From Akkermansiaceae bacterium UBA2381 (GTDB lineage Bacteria; Verrucomicrobiota; Verrucomicrobiia; Verrucomicrobiales; DEV007), in NCBI GenBank assembly GCA_002344215.1, contig DDSV01000034.1:154734-218733 (forward strand): a stretch of DNA of 64,000 bases, in the 5' to 3' direction. Within the stretch, counting starts at the first letter, position 1. Each line of letters opens with the position of its first letter. This document shows, one piece after another, positions 9,901-17,096 of the stretch. Position numbers and translations under genes: made by a program. The notes beneath the pieces are model-generated. The model had not been told where the DNA came from, searched no databases, and saw only the letters and a list, made by a program, of their open reading frames with translations.

Positions 9901-10354
9901 TGCGTTCGTCGGCGACATTGTCACCGTCCGTGTCCCGGAGAAAGAGAACTTCGACCGAGTTCGCCACGTAGACCCCACCGTCTCCGGGCAGCACTGCCGT
10001 CGGGATGTGGAGATTGGTCGCAAAGTCGGTGTGCTTGTCCGCGACCCCGTCCCCGTCGGTGTCTTCGAGGATGACAAGTTTGTCCTGCTCCTCCTGCCCC
10101 GGTTGGATGTGGGGATAAAGCGGACTGCTCACCACCCAGAGACGACCCTGCTGATCCCAGTTCATGTGGGTGGGGCTGGGCACCGCCGGCTCGTTCGCAA
10201 AGAGGTTGATCTTAGCTCCCTTAATCAGTTTGAAGGCCTTGAGTTGCGCCTCAACCGCCGTGTCCGGAATATCGCGCAGACCATTCTGCGCAGCGAGAGG
10301 CAAAAGACCGCCCAGAACAAGGGCGAAGATAATGAGGGGAAGTTTCAGAGTCAT
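6902..10354 (-). CDS. PVC-type cytochrome c / membrane-bound dehydrogenase with HEAT repeats
   Basis: This is a 1150-residue exported protein. After a signal peptide (MTLKLPLIIFALVLGGLLPL) comes a PQQ/sorbosone-dehydrogenase-like propeller (about 40-400) with blades such as DTDGDGVADKH and GPDGAVYVADWYNP. A helical HEAT-like region follows (about 420-830), then a c-type cytochrome with CTVCH at 866-870 and a probable axial Met in SLMPPGL near 963. A C-terminal beta domain (about 990-1150) closes the chain. This order defines the PVC-type dehydrogenase family common in Planctomycetes and Verrucomicrobia. It presumably oxidises a sugar or alcohol in the periplasm and passes electrons to the haem; the substrate is unknown. 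The SGNH-like gene lies upstream and the FG-GAP gene downstream. Confidence 0.92.
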   Translation of the reverse strand: MTLKLPLIIFALVLGGLLPLAAQNGLRDIPDTAVEAQLKAFKLIKGAKINLFANEPAVPSPTHMNWDQQGRLWVVSSPLYPHIQPGQEEQDKLVILEDTDGDGVADKHTDFATNLHIPTAVLPGDGGVYVANSVEVLFLRDTDGDNVADERKVVLSGFGTEDTHHLLHTFRWGPEGMIWMNQSIYIHTHLETPYGVRRLLGGGMWHYRPETRSAEVFMKGLVNPWGHVFDDWGQSFMTDGAGGQGINFVFPRSVFLTSPGASRILSGLNPGQPKHCGVEALTGRHIPDHLQGVLGAPDFRGNRINLFKLSDKGSAYTSTQIDDLVSSTHGAFRPIDIKMGPDGAVYVADWYNPIIQHGEVDFRDPRRDHAHGRIWRITFEGKDLVTPPDLVKASEAELIEHSNAPEGWTRQAAMVELRSRQPEAVMTAIKGATAPAGVDADLFALRKVWATQAMNQFDAAGAKALLDSPNPKARAGALRAIYYSAATNPDALAIAEKAISDPHPQVRLWAVSVLAQLSSPDTVKIALRALEGVEMDDFLDFALWSICREHASRWTPETEKGNPFANTTQLLFAVRALNEAVAVPQILSALGSGELSGDAQVAGVADWISKVGSAENLNTLLEFALAEGAKPAHQTTILQALASSGTLRKLQPSGDTARLSRFLESGDLATFTSAASLAGLWKLESARDGLKVAFLDSPANEAKGRAALDGLVSLGGPATATLFDELARKADAAFLLRSLAVIGRTKMNPNEGAKLAVAVLTDAPDGKDLHGIYDAFLANKQGPVALATALNESTLPQSIALAGVQKASSAATKPEALVAALQKAGNLKPMKMALTAEEMEAMMKQVATQGDPLAGETIYRRAALQCTVCHAIGGAGGVIGPDMVSIGASAPVDYLIESLLEPSKKIKEGYHTTLVTLKNGDSFAGAIAREDTNELVIRDAVGKENRIPKTDIASNNISPVSLMPPGLTAQLREDEFIHLVRFLSELGKDGAFKTPSNRFVRHWQALMPHPSTRDRIGHYGSKIFTEAVSDYVWIPAYATVSGGVPIGELPEVEGRGKNRLGVFRTFLEVKATGPVRLKITGKLADIEFFHGDQEIPLPDEGSAAEVTFEVKEPGKQLLTLAGLKGFGLDLVKVEVLDDAAKAALLTVKDF

Positions 10355-10380
10355 GAAAGAAATGAGTGGGCGACAGTAAA

Positions 10381-10420
10381 CAAAGAACGAAGCACGAAGA
10401 ACCAGGAACGAAGAACAAAA
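10381..10420. repeat. Low-complexity GAACGAAG repeat in the PVC operon spacer
   Basis: The 68-bp spacer between the SGNH-like and dehydrogenase genes is built from variations of gaacgaag (agaacgaagcacgaagaac and so on). A related stretch on the opposite strand, with tandem ttcttcg units, occurs near 36913 between gltX and the esterase gene. The similarity suggests a dispersed intergenic repeat, not a coding or promoter element. Confidence 0.5.
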
Positions 10421-10422
10421 CC

Positions 10423-11442
10423 TCAGTTTTTTGGCAGGCCCGCAAGAACCCGTCCTCGCGCGTCCTCGACCTTCTTTTCCTGTGCGGAGATGAGCGGGTC
10501 GAACATGGGGATCTCTTTGGCGTTTTGTCCCTGTTCGTGTTTGCGGAAAAGGAAGAGGTAAGTCTCATTCGCGGGACGCCAGCGATGAAAAAAGAGCCGG
10601 TCTTTTTCAATGATGGCCGCCCGCAGTTCGGCGAAGGCGGGATTGTTCTGATCGACCAGCGCTCCTTCGGAATAGCCGAGCCCCTTGGCCAGTTCACGGG
10701 CCACCACGGCATGACCGGCCTCGCTGTAGTTGACTCCATCGTTCGTCAGGGGTGGATTGGCGGGTTCGCCCTTGAAGTTGTCACCACCGAGCGCGGCAAA
10801 GAGATCGACAAAACGCAGGCGGTTCGTTTTTGCCAGATCACGAATGCCGTCTCGGAAGCTCGCGAGATTTCGGTTGTTGGCAGTTTGGTCAGGGAGGGGG
10901 GCTCCGAGGTTCTCCAGCGGTGGAGGGGAGATCAGGACAATCTCGCGCAGTCCTTCGCCCGAGGCCGAGCGAACCCGATCGATGAGTCCCTGATAGCCGT
11001 CGAGGAAGACTTTCCGGCTTGCCTCCAGTCCGGCAGCGGAGGTCGCTGCGTGGGCCGCTTCATTCGTCCATCCCTGATCCACCGACATGGCGGCTTCAGA
11101 TCCGTAGCAAAGGAGCGCCGCCGTGGGTTTCACTTCCGTTAGGTTGCGGGTGAGACGGTCGCGACCTTCGGCGGGTGGGCCGAAATAGGAGCGGGCGTCG
11201 CCGAAGACCGTGTCACCGCTCCAGCCGAGATTGCGAAGCGTGACTCCTGAGACACCGGAACCCGCAGCGATCTGCAGGGTCGTTTCGAGATGACCGTAGA
11301 GCCGCGCCCGTTCAAAGAGCGTGGTGCCGACCAGGGCGATGCGGTCGCCAGATTTCAGGAGCGGTCCGCTTTCCTGGGCGAAAAGGGAACCGGGGATGAG
11401 GAGCGATCCGGCAAGAAGTCCGGAGAGGAGAGGGGATTTCAT
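10423..11442 (-). CDS. SGNH/GDSL-like exported protein with altered catalytic residues
   Basis: This 339-residue protein starts at the ATG at 11442 with a signal peptide (MKSPLLSGLLAGSLLIPGSL). The fold is recognisable as SGNH: block I is DRIALVGTTLFERA, block II is NLGWSGD, block III is around CYGSEAAMS and block V is DGVNYSEAGH. In active SGNH hydrolases block I carries a Ser (GDS) and block V a DxxH; here the Ser position is Thr and the DxxH histidine is Asn. The protein may therefore bind rather than cleave an acylated sugar. It heads the operon that continues with the PVC dehydrogenase and FG-GAP protein, which suggests joint work on one extracellular substrate. Confidence 0.8.
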   Translation of the reverse strand: MKSPLLSGLLAGSLLIPGSLFAQESGPLLKSGDRIALVGTTLFERARLYGHLETTLQIAAGSGVSGVTLRNLGWSGDTVFGDARSYFGPPAEGRDRLTRNLTEVKPTAALLCYGSEAAMSVDQGWTNEAAHAATSAAGLEASRKVFLDGYQGLIDRVRSASGEGLREIVLISPPPLENLGAPLPDQTANNRNLASFRDGIRDLAKTNRLRFVDLFAALGGDNFKGEPANPPLTNDGVNYSEAGHAVVARELAKGLGYSEGALVDQNNPAFAELRAAIIEKDRLFFHRWRPANETYLFLFRKHEQGQNAKEIPMFDPLISAQEKKVEDARGRVLAGLPKN

Positions 11443-11593
11443 AGGGGCAAAGGCGGGCAACCGACAGGGAAATGGACACGGTTTCCAGCACAGGGGCCAG
11501 TCCCCGTACACGCTAATCGTGTGTCACGCGGGGTCGTATCTGTACCGTTTTTGAAAGGGGCAATCCAGTAAAATGAGAGGAAAATAATGCCCT

Positions 11594-11624
11594 GACAGGG
11601 TTGATCGGAGGTCTCGACCCTGTC
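11594..11624 (-). terminator. Hairpin downstream of the exported unknown gene
   Basis: Eight-base perfect arms (gacagggt / accctgtc) are separated by 15 bases and lie 21 bases beyond the stop at 11646 of the minus-strand gene. On that strand a weak T-rich stretch (ATTATTTTCC) follows about 10 bases later. This fits a weak terminator better than a regulatory site, but the T-tract is displaced. Confidence 0.4.
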
Positions 11625-11645
11625 TGGTCTGGCGTCTATTCTCGA

Positions 11646-12200
11646 TTATTGCCCGTCGTCAGAAAGGCTCACCTTCTGGGCACCCCATCTGACCGAGACG
11701 GATTCCCGACGCATCTCCAGGCGCAACTGAAAGGAGGCATTCTTTGCGATTCCATCAACCAGGAGGTTGATCTCGTCTTCCGGACCATCTGAAGGATCCT
11801 CGCCATTCAGGGCGATCGGCAAGGTGGCGGACACCTTCAAGTCCGTCGCCTGTTCACTGAGGATGGCAAGCGCCTCCAGGAAGTTCCGGTGTCCATCCTC
11901 GTAGTTCTTCGTGATAACCTCGAATCCGTGAGACACCAGAATTCCCTGATGAAAGTTGAACTCTCCTTTCGCGTCGAGTCCGAATAACTTCGTTTTGACC
12001 AGGATCTCTGTGTTGTCATCACCGGCGTCAGCGGTGGGCGGCGGGCAGTCGGGTATGAGCCTCTTCAGATCGCCGGGTGACTCGACAAACTGGAGGCTGG
12101 AGAGAAGGCCAAGGTATTTGGATTCTTCGCTGAGATCCTCTGAGATTGCATGGGTCGCGCAGCAGGAAAGCCACAGTATGGTGATGATCAGGGGTTTCAT
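11646..12200 (-). CDS. Exported protein of unknown function
   Basis: I do not recognise this 184-residue protein. It begins with a short signal peptide (MKPLIITILWLSCCATHAIS) and then alternates acidic helices and beta strands. One stretch reads FGLDAKGEFNFHQGILVSHG, another KVSATLPIALNGEDPSDGPE. Two cysteines lie in the signal region and one at DCPPP; no lipobox is evident. It stands alone between the SGNH-like gene and the SRAP gene, all on the minus strand, with 279 bases upstream before the SRAP stop. It is likely periplasmic; no function is proposed. Confidence 0.6.
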   Translation of the reverse strand: MKPLIITILWLSCCATHAISEDLSEESKYLGLLSSLQFVESPGDLKRLIPDCPPPTADAGDDNTEILVKTKLFGLDAKGEFNFHQGILVSHGFEVITKNYEDGHRNFLEALAILSEQATDLKVSATLPIALNGEDPSDGPEDEINLLVDGIAKNASFQLRLEMRRESVSVRWGAQKVSLSDDGQ

Positions 12201-12424
12201 ATTGAACTATTTCAACTAGTAAAATCTCCTATCGTCCCGCTCGCGGCTCACCAGTCCGGACTGGCCGATTCGGAAAAATGGGAGCGGGGAATCCCGGTGG
12301 ACGAAGGTCGATTTTAGCGAGAGCGGAAAAGGGCCGCCAACCCGAATATGGTTCGATTCGTAGCACAAGTGCACTTGCAAAGCCACCGATAAGGACGGGG
12401 GGCCAGATCAAAAAATCTGAACGA

Positions 12425-12453
12425 CTTCGTGTCTTTGTGGCTTCGTGTGCCAT
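12425..12453 (-). repeat. Dispersed CACAAAGACACGAAG-type repeat, copy 1
   Basis: On the minus strand the sequence reads ATGGCACACGAAGCCACAAA followed by GACACGAAG. A shorter version is found at 13248-13267 in the same orientation, so the two copies bracket the SRAP gene. The repeat fortuitously creates short frames beginning MAHE, which I do not regard as genes. Confidence 0.55.
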
Positions 12454-12479
12454 CCCATACGATCGAGAATCCACCCCTA

Positions 12480-13082
12480 TCAAAACAACTCCATCTGAGC
12501 CGGTGGTTCTTTCGGTTTCACCAGCGGATTGGCCGACTCCTCGACCTGAATGTTCTCCGGGAGCGGAGCAAAGGTCTCGATCTCTCCGGCGAAGTAAGGA
12601 GTAATCTGATCCTCCTGCAGGATCGCCGGCATCCGATTATGAATGGGAGCCATCACGCTGTTCGCACGGGTGGTAATCATGGAAAAGCAGGGCCCAAATT
12701 CGGGGGACAGCTCCCAGAGTCCGGCGATCCAGAACCAGCCCTGATCGGTTCGGGTAAAGCAATGGGTCTGTTTTCGGCCTTTGGGTCCGGACCATTCATA
12801 GAAGGCGCTCACGGGGATAACACAGCGACGCTCGCGAAAGGGGGTGGACCACATTGGGCCTGAAAGTTTGTCCTCACGGGCATTGTTGATCGTGCCGAGC
12901 CGGGGGCGCTCGAATCCCCACCGCATCGACACCTGTTCGAAGGCGGCGGTGATGATGGGCGCGGCATCGGTGCGGCGAATAAGACGGGGGGCCGAACCGC
13001 TGACAAGAGGCCCGGTGATCACCTGAAGACTGTCTTCCGGCAATCGCTTCACCTGGCGACCGATGTCATAGGCGTTGCACAT
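12480..13082 (-). CDS. yedK: SOS response-associated peptidase (SRAP/YedK/HMCES)
   Basis: This 200-residue protein belongs to the SRAP family, which forms a covalent bond with abasic sites in single-stranded DNA and so shields them. The start at 13082 gives MCNAYD, placing the essential Cys at position 2 where it is exposed after removal of Met; a longer frame would bury it, which decides the start. Other active-site parts are visible: Asn in TINNARED, Glu in SAFYEW and His in MAPIHNRMPAIL. Length is normal for the bacterial family. It stands alone, flanked by two copies of a dispersed repeat. No LexA-like box was recognised upstream. Confidence 0.93.
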   Translation of the reverse strand: MCNAYDIGRQVKRLPEDSLQVITGPLVSGSAPRLIRRTDAAPIITAAFEQVSMRWGFERPRLGTINNAREDKLSGPMWSTPFRERRCVIPVSAFYEWSGPKGRKQTHCFTRTDQGWFWIAGLWELSPEFGPCFSMITTRANSVMAPIHNRMPAILQEDQITPYFAGEIETFAPLPENIQVEESANPLVKPKEPPAQMELF

Positions 13083-13247
13083 CGGAAGAGGATAAGGGTT
13101 TGGGAGCAAAGGGCAAGGGGCTCATGCCTGGCCGGGCGGAGAGGGTGACCGTCTGTGTCAACGTGAGCAAGGCTCACACAAAGTGCTGTGCACCCCAACA
13201 GCAAAGTCACGATGAAGGTTGGGAAATAGAGAAAAAAGCTGAATGGA

Positions 13248-13267
13248 TTTGTGTCTTCGTGTGCCAC
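13248..13267 (-). repeat. Dispersed cacgaag repeat, copy 2
   Basis: On the minus strand this reads TGGCACACGAAGACACAAA, sharing its first 12 bases with the copy at 12425-12453 and the same orientation. The two lie about 800 bases apart on either side of the SRAP gene. Confidence 0.5.
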
Positions 13268-13357
13268 CTTAAAGCCCCTTCATTCGGAATGCGGTTGACC
13301 GCGAATGGACACGATTCCTGACGGTGATTCGGGGACTCCGCAGATTCATCCCCGACC

Positions 13358-13377
13358 GCACGACAGAAGTGTCGTGC
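13358..13377. repeat. Intergenic hairpin (8-bp stem, GAAG loop)
   Basis: Arms gcacgaca and tgtcgtgc pair perfectly around a four-base loop. There is a short pyrimidine run afterwards (ctcctttt) but no upstream gene on the plus strand ends nearby, so a terminator is unlikely. Similar-sized hairpins with different arms occur at 30099, 39199 and 41571. Confidence 0.55.
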
Positions 13378-13569
13378 CTCCTTTTCGCAGGCGGGGCATC
13401 CTCGAACTTGACCGGTCTCACCTCAGTGCCATTCCTGTTTCAGGGTTGCGGTTGGAATCGGATTCCCGCTCGCGGCTTGTGTCACTGCTCTTACGCGGCT
13501 AGGATAACGCTCTGAGCCGCCTTGATTCTCTCCGATCAAACTCACTCCTCCCTCCACCAAATCCTCCCC

Positions 13570-13854
13570 ATGACCGCCTTCGACTTCCTTCTTCTTCTTT
13601 TCATCGCCGGGATCTGCGGATCGCTGGGGCAGGCTCTTGGCGGGTTCAGCCGCGGAGGCTGTCTAGTTTCAATTGCTCTCGGGTTCATCGGAGCCCTTCT
13701 GGGGATGTGGCTCGCGGAAAAATTGGGACTGCCGGAGGTTTTTGTGGTGAACATCGGCGGCAAAAACTTCCCCATCATCTGGTCCATCGTCGGGGCGACC
13801 CTCTTTGTGGCGGTTCTCGGTCTCATTACGAGGGCGGGACGGGGAAGGAGGTAG
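13570..13854 (+). CDS. GlsB/YeaQ/YmgE family membrane protein
   Basis: This is a 94-residue inner-membrane protein with three hydrophobic segments. The glycine-rich first segment and loop (LLLLFIAGICGSLGQALGGF) and the GFIGALLGMWLAEKLGLPE segment are typical of the transglycosylase-associated (PF04226) family linked to envelope stress. I chose the ATG at 13570 because it starts directly before the first membrane segment. The upstream bases (cctcccc) offer no Shine-Dalgarno match. The next gene, 52 bases downstream, encodes a DUF4199-like protein and may be cotranscribed. The molecular function of the family is not established. Confidence 0.8.
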   Translation: MTAFDFLLLLFIAGICGSLGQALGGFSRGGCLVSIALGFIGALLGMWLAEKLGLPEVFVVNIGGKNFPIIWSIVGATLFVAVLGLITRAGRGRR

Positions 13855-13906
13855 GTCCCCACTTGCGGCTTGGCTGGCTCTGGATTAGTGGGAGAATTTT
13901 CCTGGT

Positions 13907-14407
13907 ATGAAATCTCTCGAACTTAGATGGGGCCTCATTATCGGCCTGGCGAATATGGGCTGGCTCTACGCCTCCTACTTTTTCGGGATGCACAACAGCG
14001 GCATCGGGCTGATGCAGGTGATGGTGGCGATGAGCTTTTTTATCTCCCTGGCGGGCTACGCGCTCGCTTTGCGTGCGATCACCCGGGCGGAGCCGGAAAC
14101 CAACTTCCTCGAGGGGATGCGCTCCGGAGTGATCATTGCCGGGATCGCCGCTGCTCTCGCGATGATCAGTCAGCTCATCTATTTCCACTGGATCAATCCG
14201 GGATGGACGGCCTACATGGTCGCCGAAACCCGCAGGCATTTCAGTGCGATGGGGCTGGAGGCCCCACAGATCGAAGAAATGGCGATTCAGGCCGAAAAGA
14301 GCTTCGGTCTAACTTCGTACGTGTTTCAGGCGGGCCTCGGTGCGCTGATCAGCGGAATCATATTCAGCGCTCTAGCGATGGGCGTGATCCGCTTGCGGGC
14401 GAGGTGA
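13907..14407 (+). CDS. DUF4199-like membrane protein
   Basis: This 166-residue protein has four hydrophobic segments: near 8-28, 33-57, 72-92 and 137-160. The arrangement, with a charged loop ETRRHFSAMGLEAPQIEEMA between segments three and four, matches DUF4199 proteins, which are membrane proteins of unknown role known from Bacteroidetes and Verrucomicrobia. It follows the GlsB-like gene by 52 bases. It ends 79 bases from the convergent DUF1080 gene; that spacer contains a short frame and a 12-bp palindrome that I do not call as features. No enzymatic residues are evident. Confidence 0.7.
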   Translation: MKSLELRWGLIIGLANMGWLYASYFFGMHNSGIGLMQVMVAMSFFISLAGYALALRAITRAEPETNFLEGMRSGVIIAGIAAALAMISQLIYFHWINPGWTAYMVAETRRHFSAMGLEAPQIEEMAIQAEKSFGLTSYVFQAGLGALISGIIFSALAMGVIRLRAR

Positions 14408-14486
14408 TGCCTATTCCCGGTTGCGATGAAATCAATACCGATGCATTGATCGATATCGATTTCGATGATGCCGGGAAAACAAGGTT

Positions 14487-15941
14487 TCAGTAGGGCAGCT
14501 CGCGGATGTAGAGGTTTTTGAAGAAGAGCTCGCTGCCGTGGTGTTGGAGTTCGATCTGATCCGCCCGGACGAGGGGGACAAGCCCGGTCTTGTCCCAATA
14601 GTTCTCAAGCTCGGTGCGGTCGACGACGAGTTTTCCGTTCAGCCAGATCGTAACCTTTTTCCCGACCATGCGGATGAGGAAGCTGTTCCATTCACCAGCA
14701 GGTTTGTCAGCAAGGACGAGGGGGGCATTCCGGGCGCGTTTGTTGTTCCAAAGCCCGCCCGAACCGAGGTTGACCCCGGTCTTGTAAAGTTCGACCCATT
14801 CCTGAGGGGTGGAGGGAGTGGTTTCCTCCTTTTTCTGGGGCTTCCAGGGGTCCCAAATCTGGATTTGGGGAGTGCCGCGCAGGTAGATTCCGCTGTCGGC
14901 TCCGGCAGGGATCTTCCAGTCGCAGTAGAATTCGAAGTCTCCGTAGTCCTTCGCAGTGCAAAGGCTGTCCCCCAGACCGTCATAGGTGAGAACCCCATCC
15001 TGGGCGCGCCAGTGGGCGTTCATGGATTCGTCGGCCTTGGTTTGGGCTTCTTTGAGGGCGTCGCCGGCAAGAGCACGGCGCTCGACCGCGTTCTTGTGGG
15101 CGAGACCTTTCCAACCAGTGAGATCCTTGCCGGTGAACAGGGCGTCAAATCCGGCGGGAGGGGTGTTGTCAGTGCCTCCTTCGATAAGTGCGGGCGAGGG
15201 GGTAAATTCGGCCACTTTGAGATTACGGAACTCCACGTAATCGCTGTGGCCTGAGAGAGTAATGTGCCCGCTGCGGCGGTCCTTTCCACTGAAGGCTTCC
15301 TCCATCGGCGTGAGGTCGTCGAGGAAGGCATCGACGATGACGGCTCCATTCAGGATAACCATGATGTGGTCCTCGATGGCGACGATGGTCTGGGTATTCC
15401 ACTCGCCGACCGGCTTTAGGTAGCCCTTCTTCGCAGGGTAGATTCCGTAAATGGAACCGTGGACCTGCCATGGCTTCAGCCAGGAGAGCATACGGGGTTT
15501 GCCATCGATCTGTGCCTCAGCGGAGTATTTCGCTCCATCGTGGTCGAGGATCTGGATTTCCATTCCGTCGTGGGCGGCGTGGCCTCCTTTGGGAACGCGG
15601 ATACCGATGCCGTGATTGCCGCTCGCTTCGAGTTTGAAATCAAAAGTGAACGCGAAATCAGAGTATTCTTTCTCGGTTTCAAGGTTTTTGGCGCCCTTTT
15701 GGCATACAAGAATTCCATCCTTCACGATGTAGCCAGTGGTATCGCCCTGCCATCCGGTGAGGTCCTTGCCATCAAAGAGATCCTTCCATGAGGCGGACTC
15801 AAGAATCGAGAGAGGTCGTTTGGCCGCTTCGAGGTTCGGATCGGGCTTGGCTACTTTCTCCTGGGCGGAAAGGGATGAGCAGGTGAGGGTTAGGGCAAAG
15901 CCGAAGGCCTGTGCCGCTCTGATACAAGTGCGGTTCGTCAT
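14487..15941 (-). CDS. Exported protein with two DUF1080 (3-keto-disaccharide hydrolase) domains
   Basis: This 484-residue protein starts at the ATG at 15941 with a signal peptide (MTNRTCIRAAQAFGFALTLT). It holds two laminin-G-like DUF1080 domains. The first opens with WKDLFDGKDLTGWQG (about 50-250), the second with DALFTGKDLTGWKG (about 270-480). Each has the pattern of beta strands ending in sugar-facing residues, for example SGIYLRGTPQIQIWDP in the second. Members of this family have been shown to hydrolyse 3-keto-glycosides, and others may act only in binding. The window also carries three Gfo/Idh/MocA proteins, a family that can create 3-keto sugars, which supports a keto-sugar route. 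The 15942-16003 spacer is the only room for its promoter. Confidence 0.88.
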   Translation of the reverse strand: MTNRTCIRAAQAFGFALTLTCSSLSAQEKVAKPDPNLEAAKRPLSILESASWKDLFDGKDLTGWQGDTTGYIVKDGILVCQKGAKNLETEKEYSDFAFTFDFKLEASGNHGIGIRVPKGGHAAHDGMEIQILDHDGAKYSAEAQIDGKPRMLSWLKPWQVHGSIYGIYPAKKGYLKPVGEWNTQTIVAIEDHIMVILNGAVIVDAFLDDLTPMEEAFSGKDRRSGHITLSGHSDYVEFRNLKVAEFTPSPALIEGGTDNTPPAGFDALFTGKDLTGWKGLAHKNAVERRALAGDALKEAQTKADESMNAHWRAQDGVLTYDGLGDSLCTAKDYGDFEFYCDWKIPAGADSGIYLRGTPQIQIWDPWKPQKKEETTPSTPQEWVELYKTGVNLGSGGLWNNKRARNAPLVLADKPAGEWNSFLIRMVGKKVTIWLNGKLVVDRTELENYWDKTGLVPLVRADQIELQHHGSELFFKNLYIRELPY

Positions 15942-16003
15942 GGGCGTATCAGACCATGCGGCACGTGTCGCGACAATGACGTGGTTGCGGTGAATTCCTG
16001 ATT

Positions 16004-17038
16004 TCAACCGAGGGGATCGGTGTGCTCTTCGAGGATCTCATCACTGCGCTGGATGTGCGCTTCGGCATCTTGAGGATCCGGCGTGGTTGCTATATGGAAA
16101 AGAGCATCTCCCTCGTCGGCATGGCCTTCTCTGGTGATTCCGATTATGATGCCTTCGTATTCGCTATGGATGACGGTCTCGTGGCGACCGAAAGGGTCGG
16201 CGATTATCCCGAGTTTTGTTCCCGGGACGATGGCCTTGCCCAAATCGATGAGCGGTATCATCAACCCTCCCTGCGGAGCGCGTACCCAGGTTGTTGACTT
16301 GGCAAAGACCGTGCGGGTGGCGGGTTCGATGACTTTTCTTTGTTTTGGCAGCATCCCGAGGTGCCGCATCACCGAGAAGACTCCCCGGAGACCGTAGCGA
16401 ACTGAGTCGGACGTGATGCGCAGGGCTTCACCACCCTCGAAAAGAATCGCGGGGATGTCCCGATTGCGGAGTTGGTGGCGCAATGAACCCTCACGGAGCC
16501 CGGTCTGGATAACGACAGGAGGTTTGAAGGCCATCGCCATCGCGGCAGCCTCCGCGTCGTTGGGAGAAATGCGAATCTGGGGAAGATTCGGTCTTCCAAT
16601 CGCGCCGCCGTGAAAGTCAATTGAGTGAGTACATCGAGCGACAACTTCCTGCAGGAAGGTATGGGCCAGTCGGGATCCTAGCGAGCCGTCGGGATGCCCC
16701 GGGAAGAGCCGGTTCAAATCCCGCCGGTCCGGGAGATAACGATTCCGGTTCAGAAAGGCCGGCATGCACACCACGGGAACAATGATGAGATCACCTCTGA
16801 GATTCTGAAAACCTCTTGATTGAAGAATCCGGCGAAGAATCTCCACTCCGATCAATTCATCTCCGTGGATCCCTGCAGTGAGAAGTAACACGGGGCCGGG
16901 TCTTTTCCCTCGCCGAATGTGAATGTTGATGGTAACCGGCTGATAGCCAGTGAGGGAACCGATCGGCAATTCGACGACCCCCATTTCACCCGAGTGAAAG
17001 GCTGCGGTTCCGATGATCAGCGGTTTCGGCTCGTTCAT
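16004..17038 (-). CDS. Succinylglutamate desuccinylase/aspartoacylase family zinc enzyme in the rim cluster
   Basis: This 344-residue protein belongs to the AstE/AspA branch of the M14-like zinc hydrolases. The first metal motif is AGIHGDE with His58 and Glu61, and the third ligand is His143 in HSIDFHGG. Substrate-side residues include NRNRYLP and RDLNRLFPG. The C-terminal third (about 240-340) is beta-rich, as usual in this family. It is the last of three closely spaced minus-strand genes after a RimB-like and a RimK-like gene (gaps 36 and 58 bases). In that setting it may remove or trim an amide- or peptide-linked amino-acid tag; that is inference. Small-molecule deacylation is the alternative. 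Confidence 0.85.
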   Translation of the reverse strand: MNEPKPLIIGTAAFHSGEMGVVELPIGSLTGYQPVTINIHIRRGKRPGPVLLLTAGIHGDELIGVEILRRILQSRGFQNLRGDLIIVPVVCMPAFLNRNRYLPDRRDLNRLFPGHPDGSLGSRLAHTFLQEVVARCTHSIDFHGGAIGRPNLPQIRISPNDAEAAAMAMAFKPPVVIQTGLREGSLRHQLRNRDIPAILFEGGEALRITSDSVRYGLRGVFSVMRHLGMLPKQRKVIEPATRTVFAKSTTWVRAPQGGLMIPLIDLGKAIVPGTKLGIIADPFGRHETVIHSEYEGIIIGITREGHADEGDALFHIATTPDPQDAEAHIQRSDEILEEHTDPLG

Positions 17039-17096
17039 GGTTCCGGTTGAGGGGGATTGGCGGAAATGAACAGGGCAACCGTAGGGCGCATTTTGC

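Larger units (their letters stand above)
13083..13569. other. 487-bp divergent intergenic region without a gene
   Basis: This gap separates the SRAP gene (minus) from the GlsB-like gene (plus). It contains a small hairpin with 6-bp arms (gtgagc/gctcac) at 13163-13177, a copy of the dispersed cacgaag repeat at 13248-13267 and a perfect 8-bp-stem hairpin at 13358-13377. Short open frames here look random. Promoters for both flanking genes should lie inside, but I cannot place them with confidence. Confidence 0.6.

Noticed and set aside
9488..10561. Open frame of over 350 codons on the plus strand opposite the PVC dehydrogenase
   Set aside because: Codon and residue pattern are unnatural and the opposite strand encodes the clear dehydrogenase.
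12229..12483. Short frame beginning MAHE downstream of the SRAP gene
   Set aside because: Its start lies in a dispersed intergenic repeat, and a second repeat copy produces a similar false start at 13267.
14407..14493. 28-codon frame with an ATGA overlap after the DUF4199 gene
   Set aside because: It is explained by a palindromic AT-rich spacer (atcgatatcgat) between convergent genes, and the peptide has no known feature; coding is not supported.
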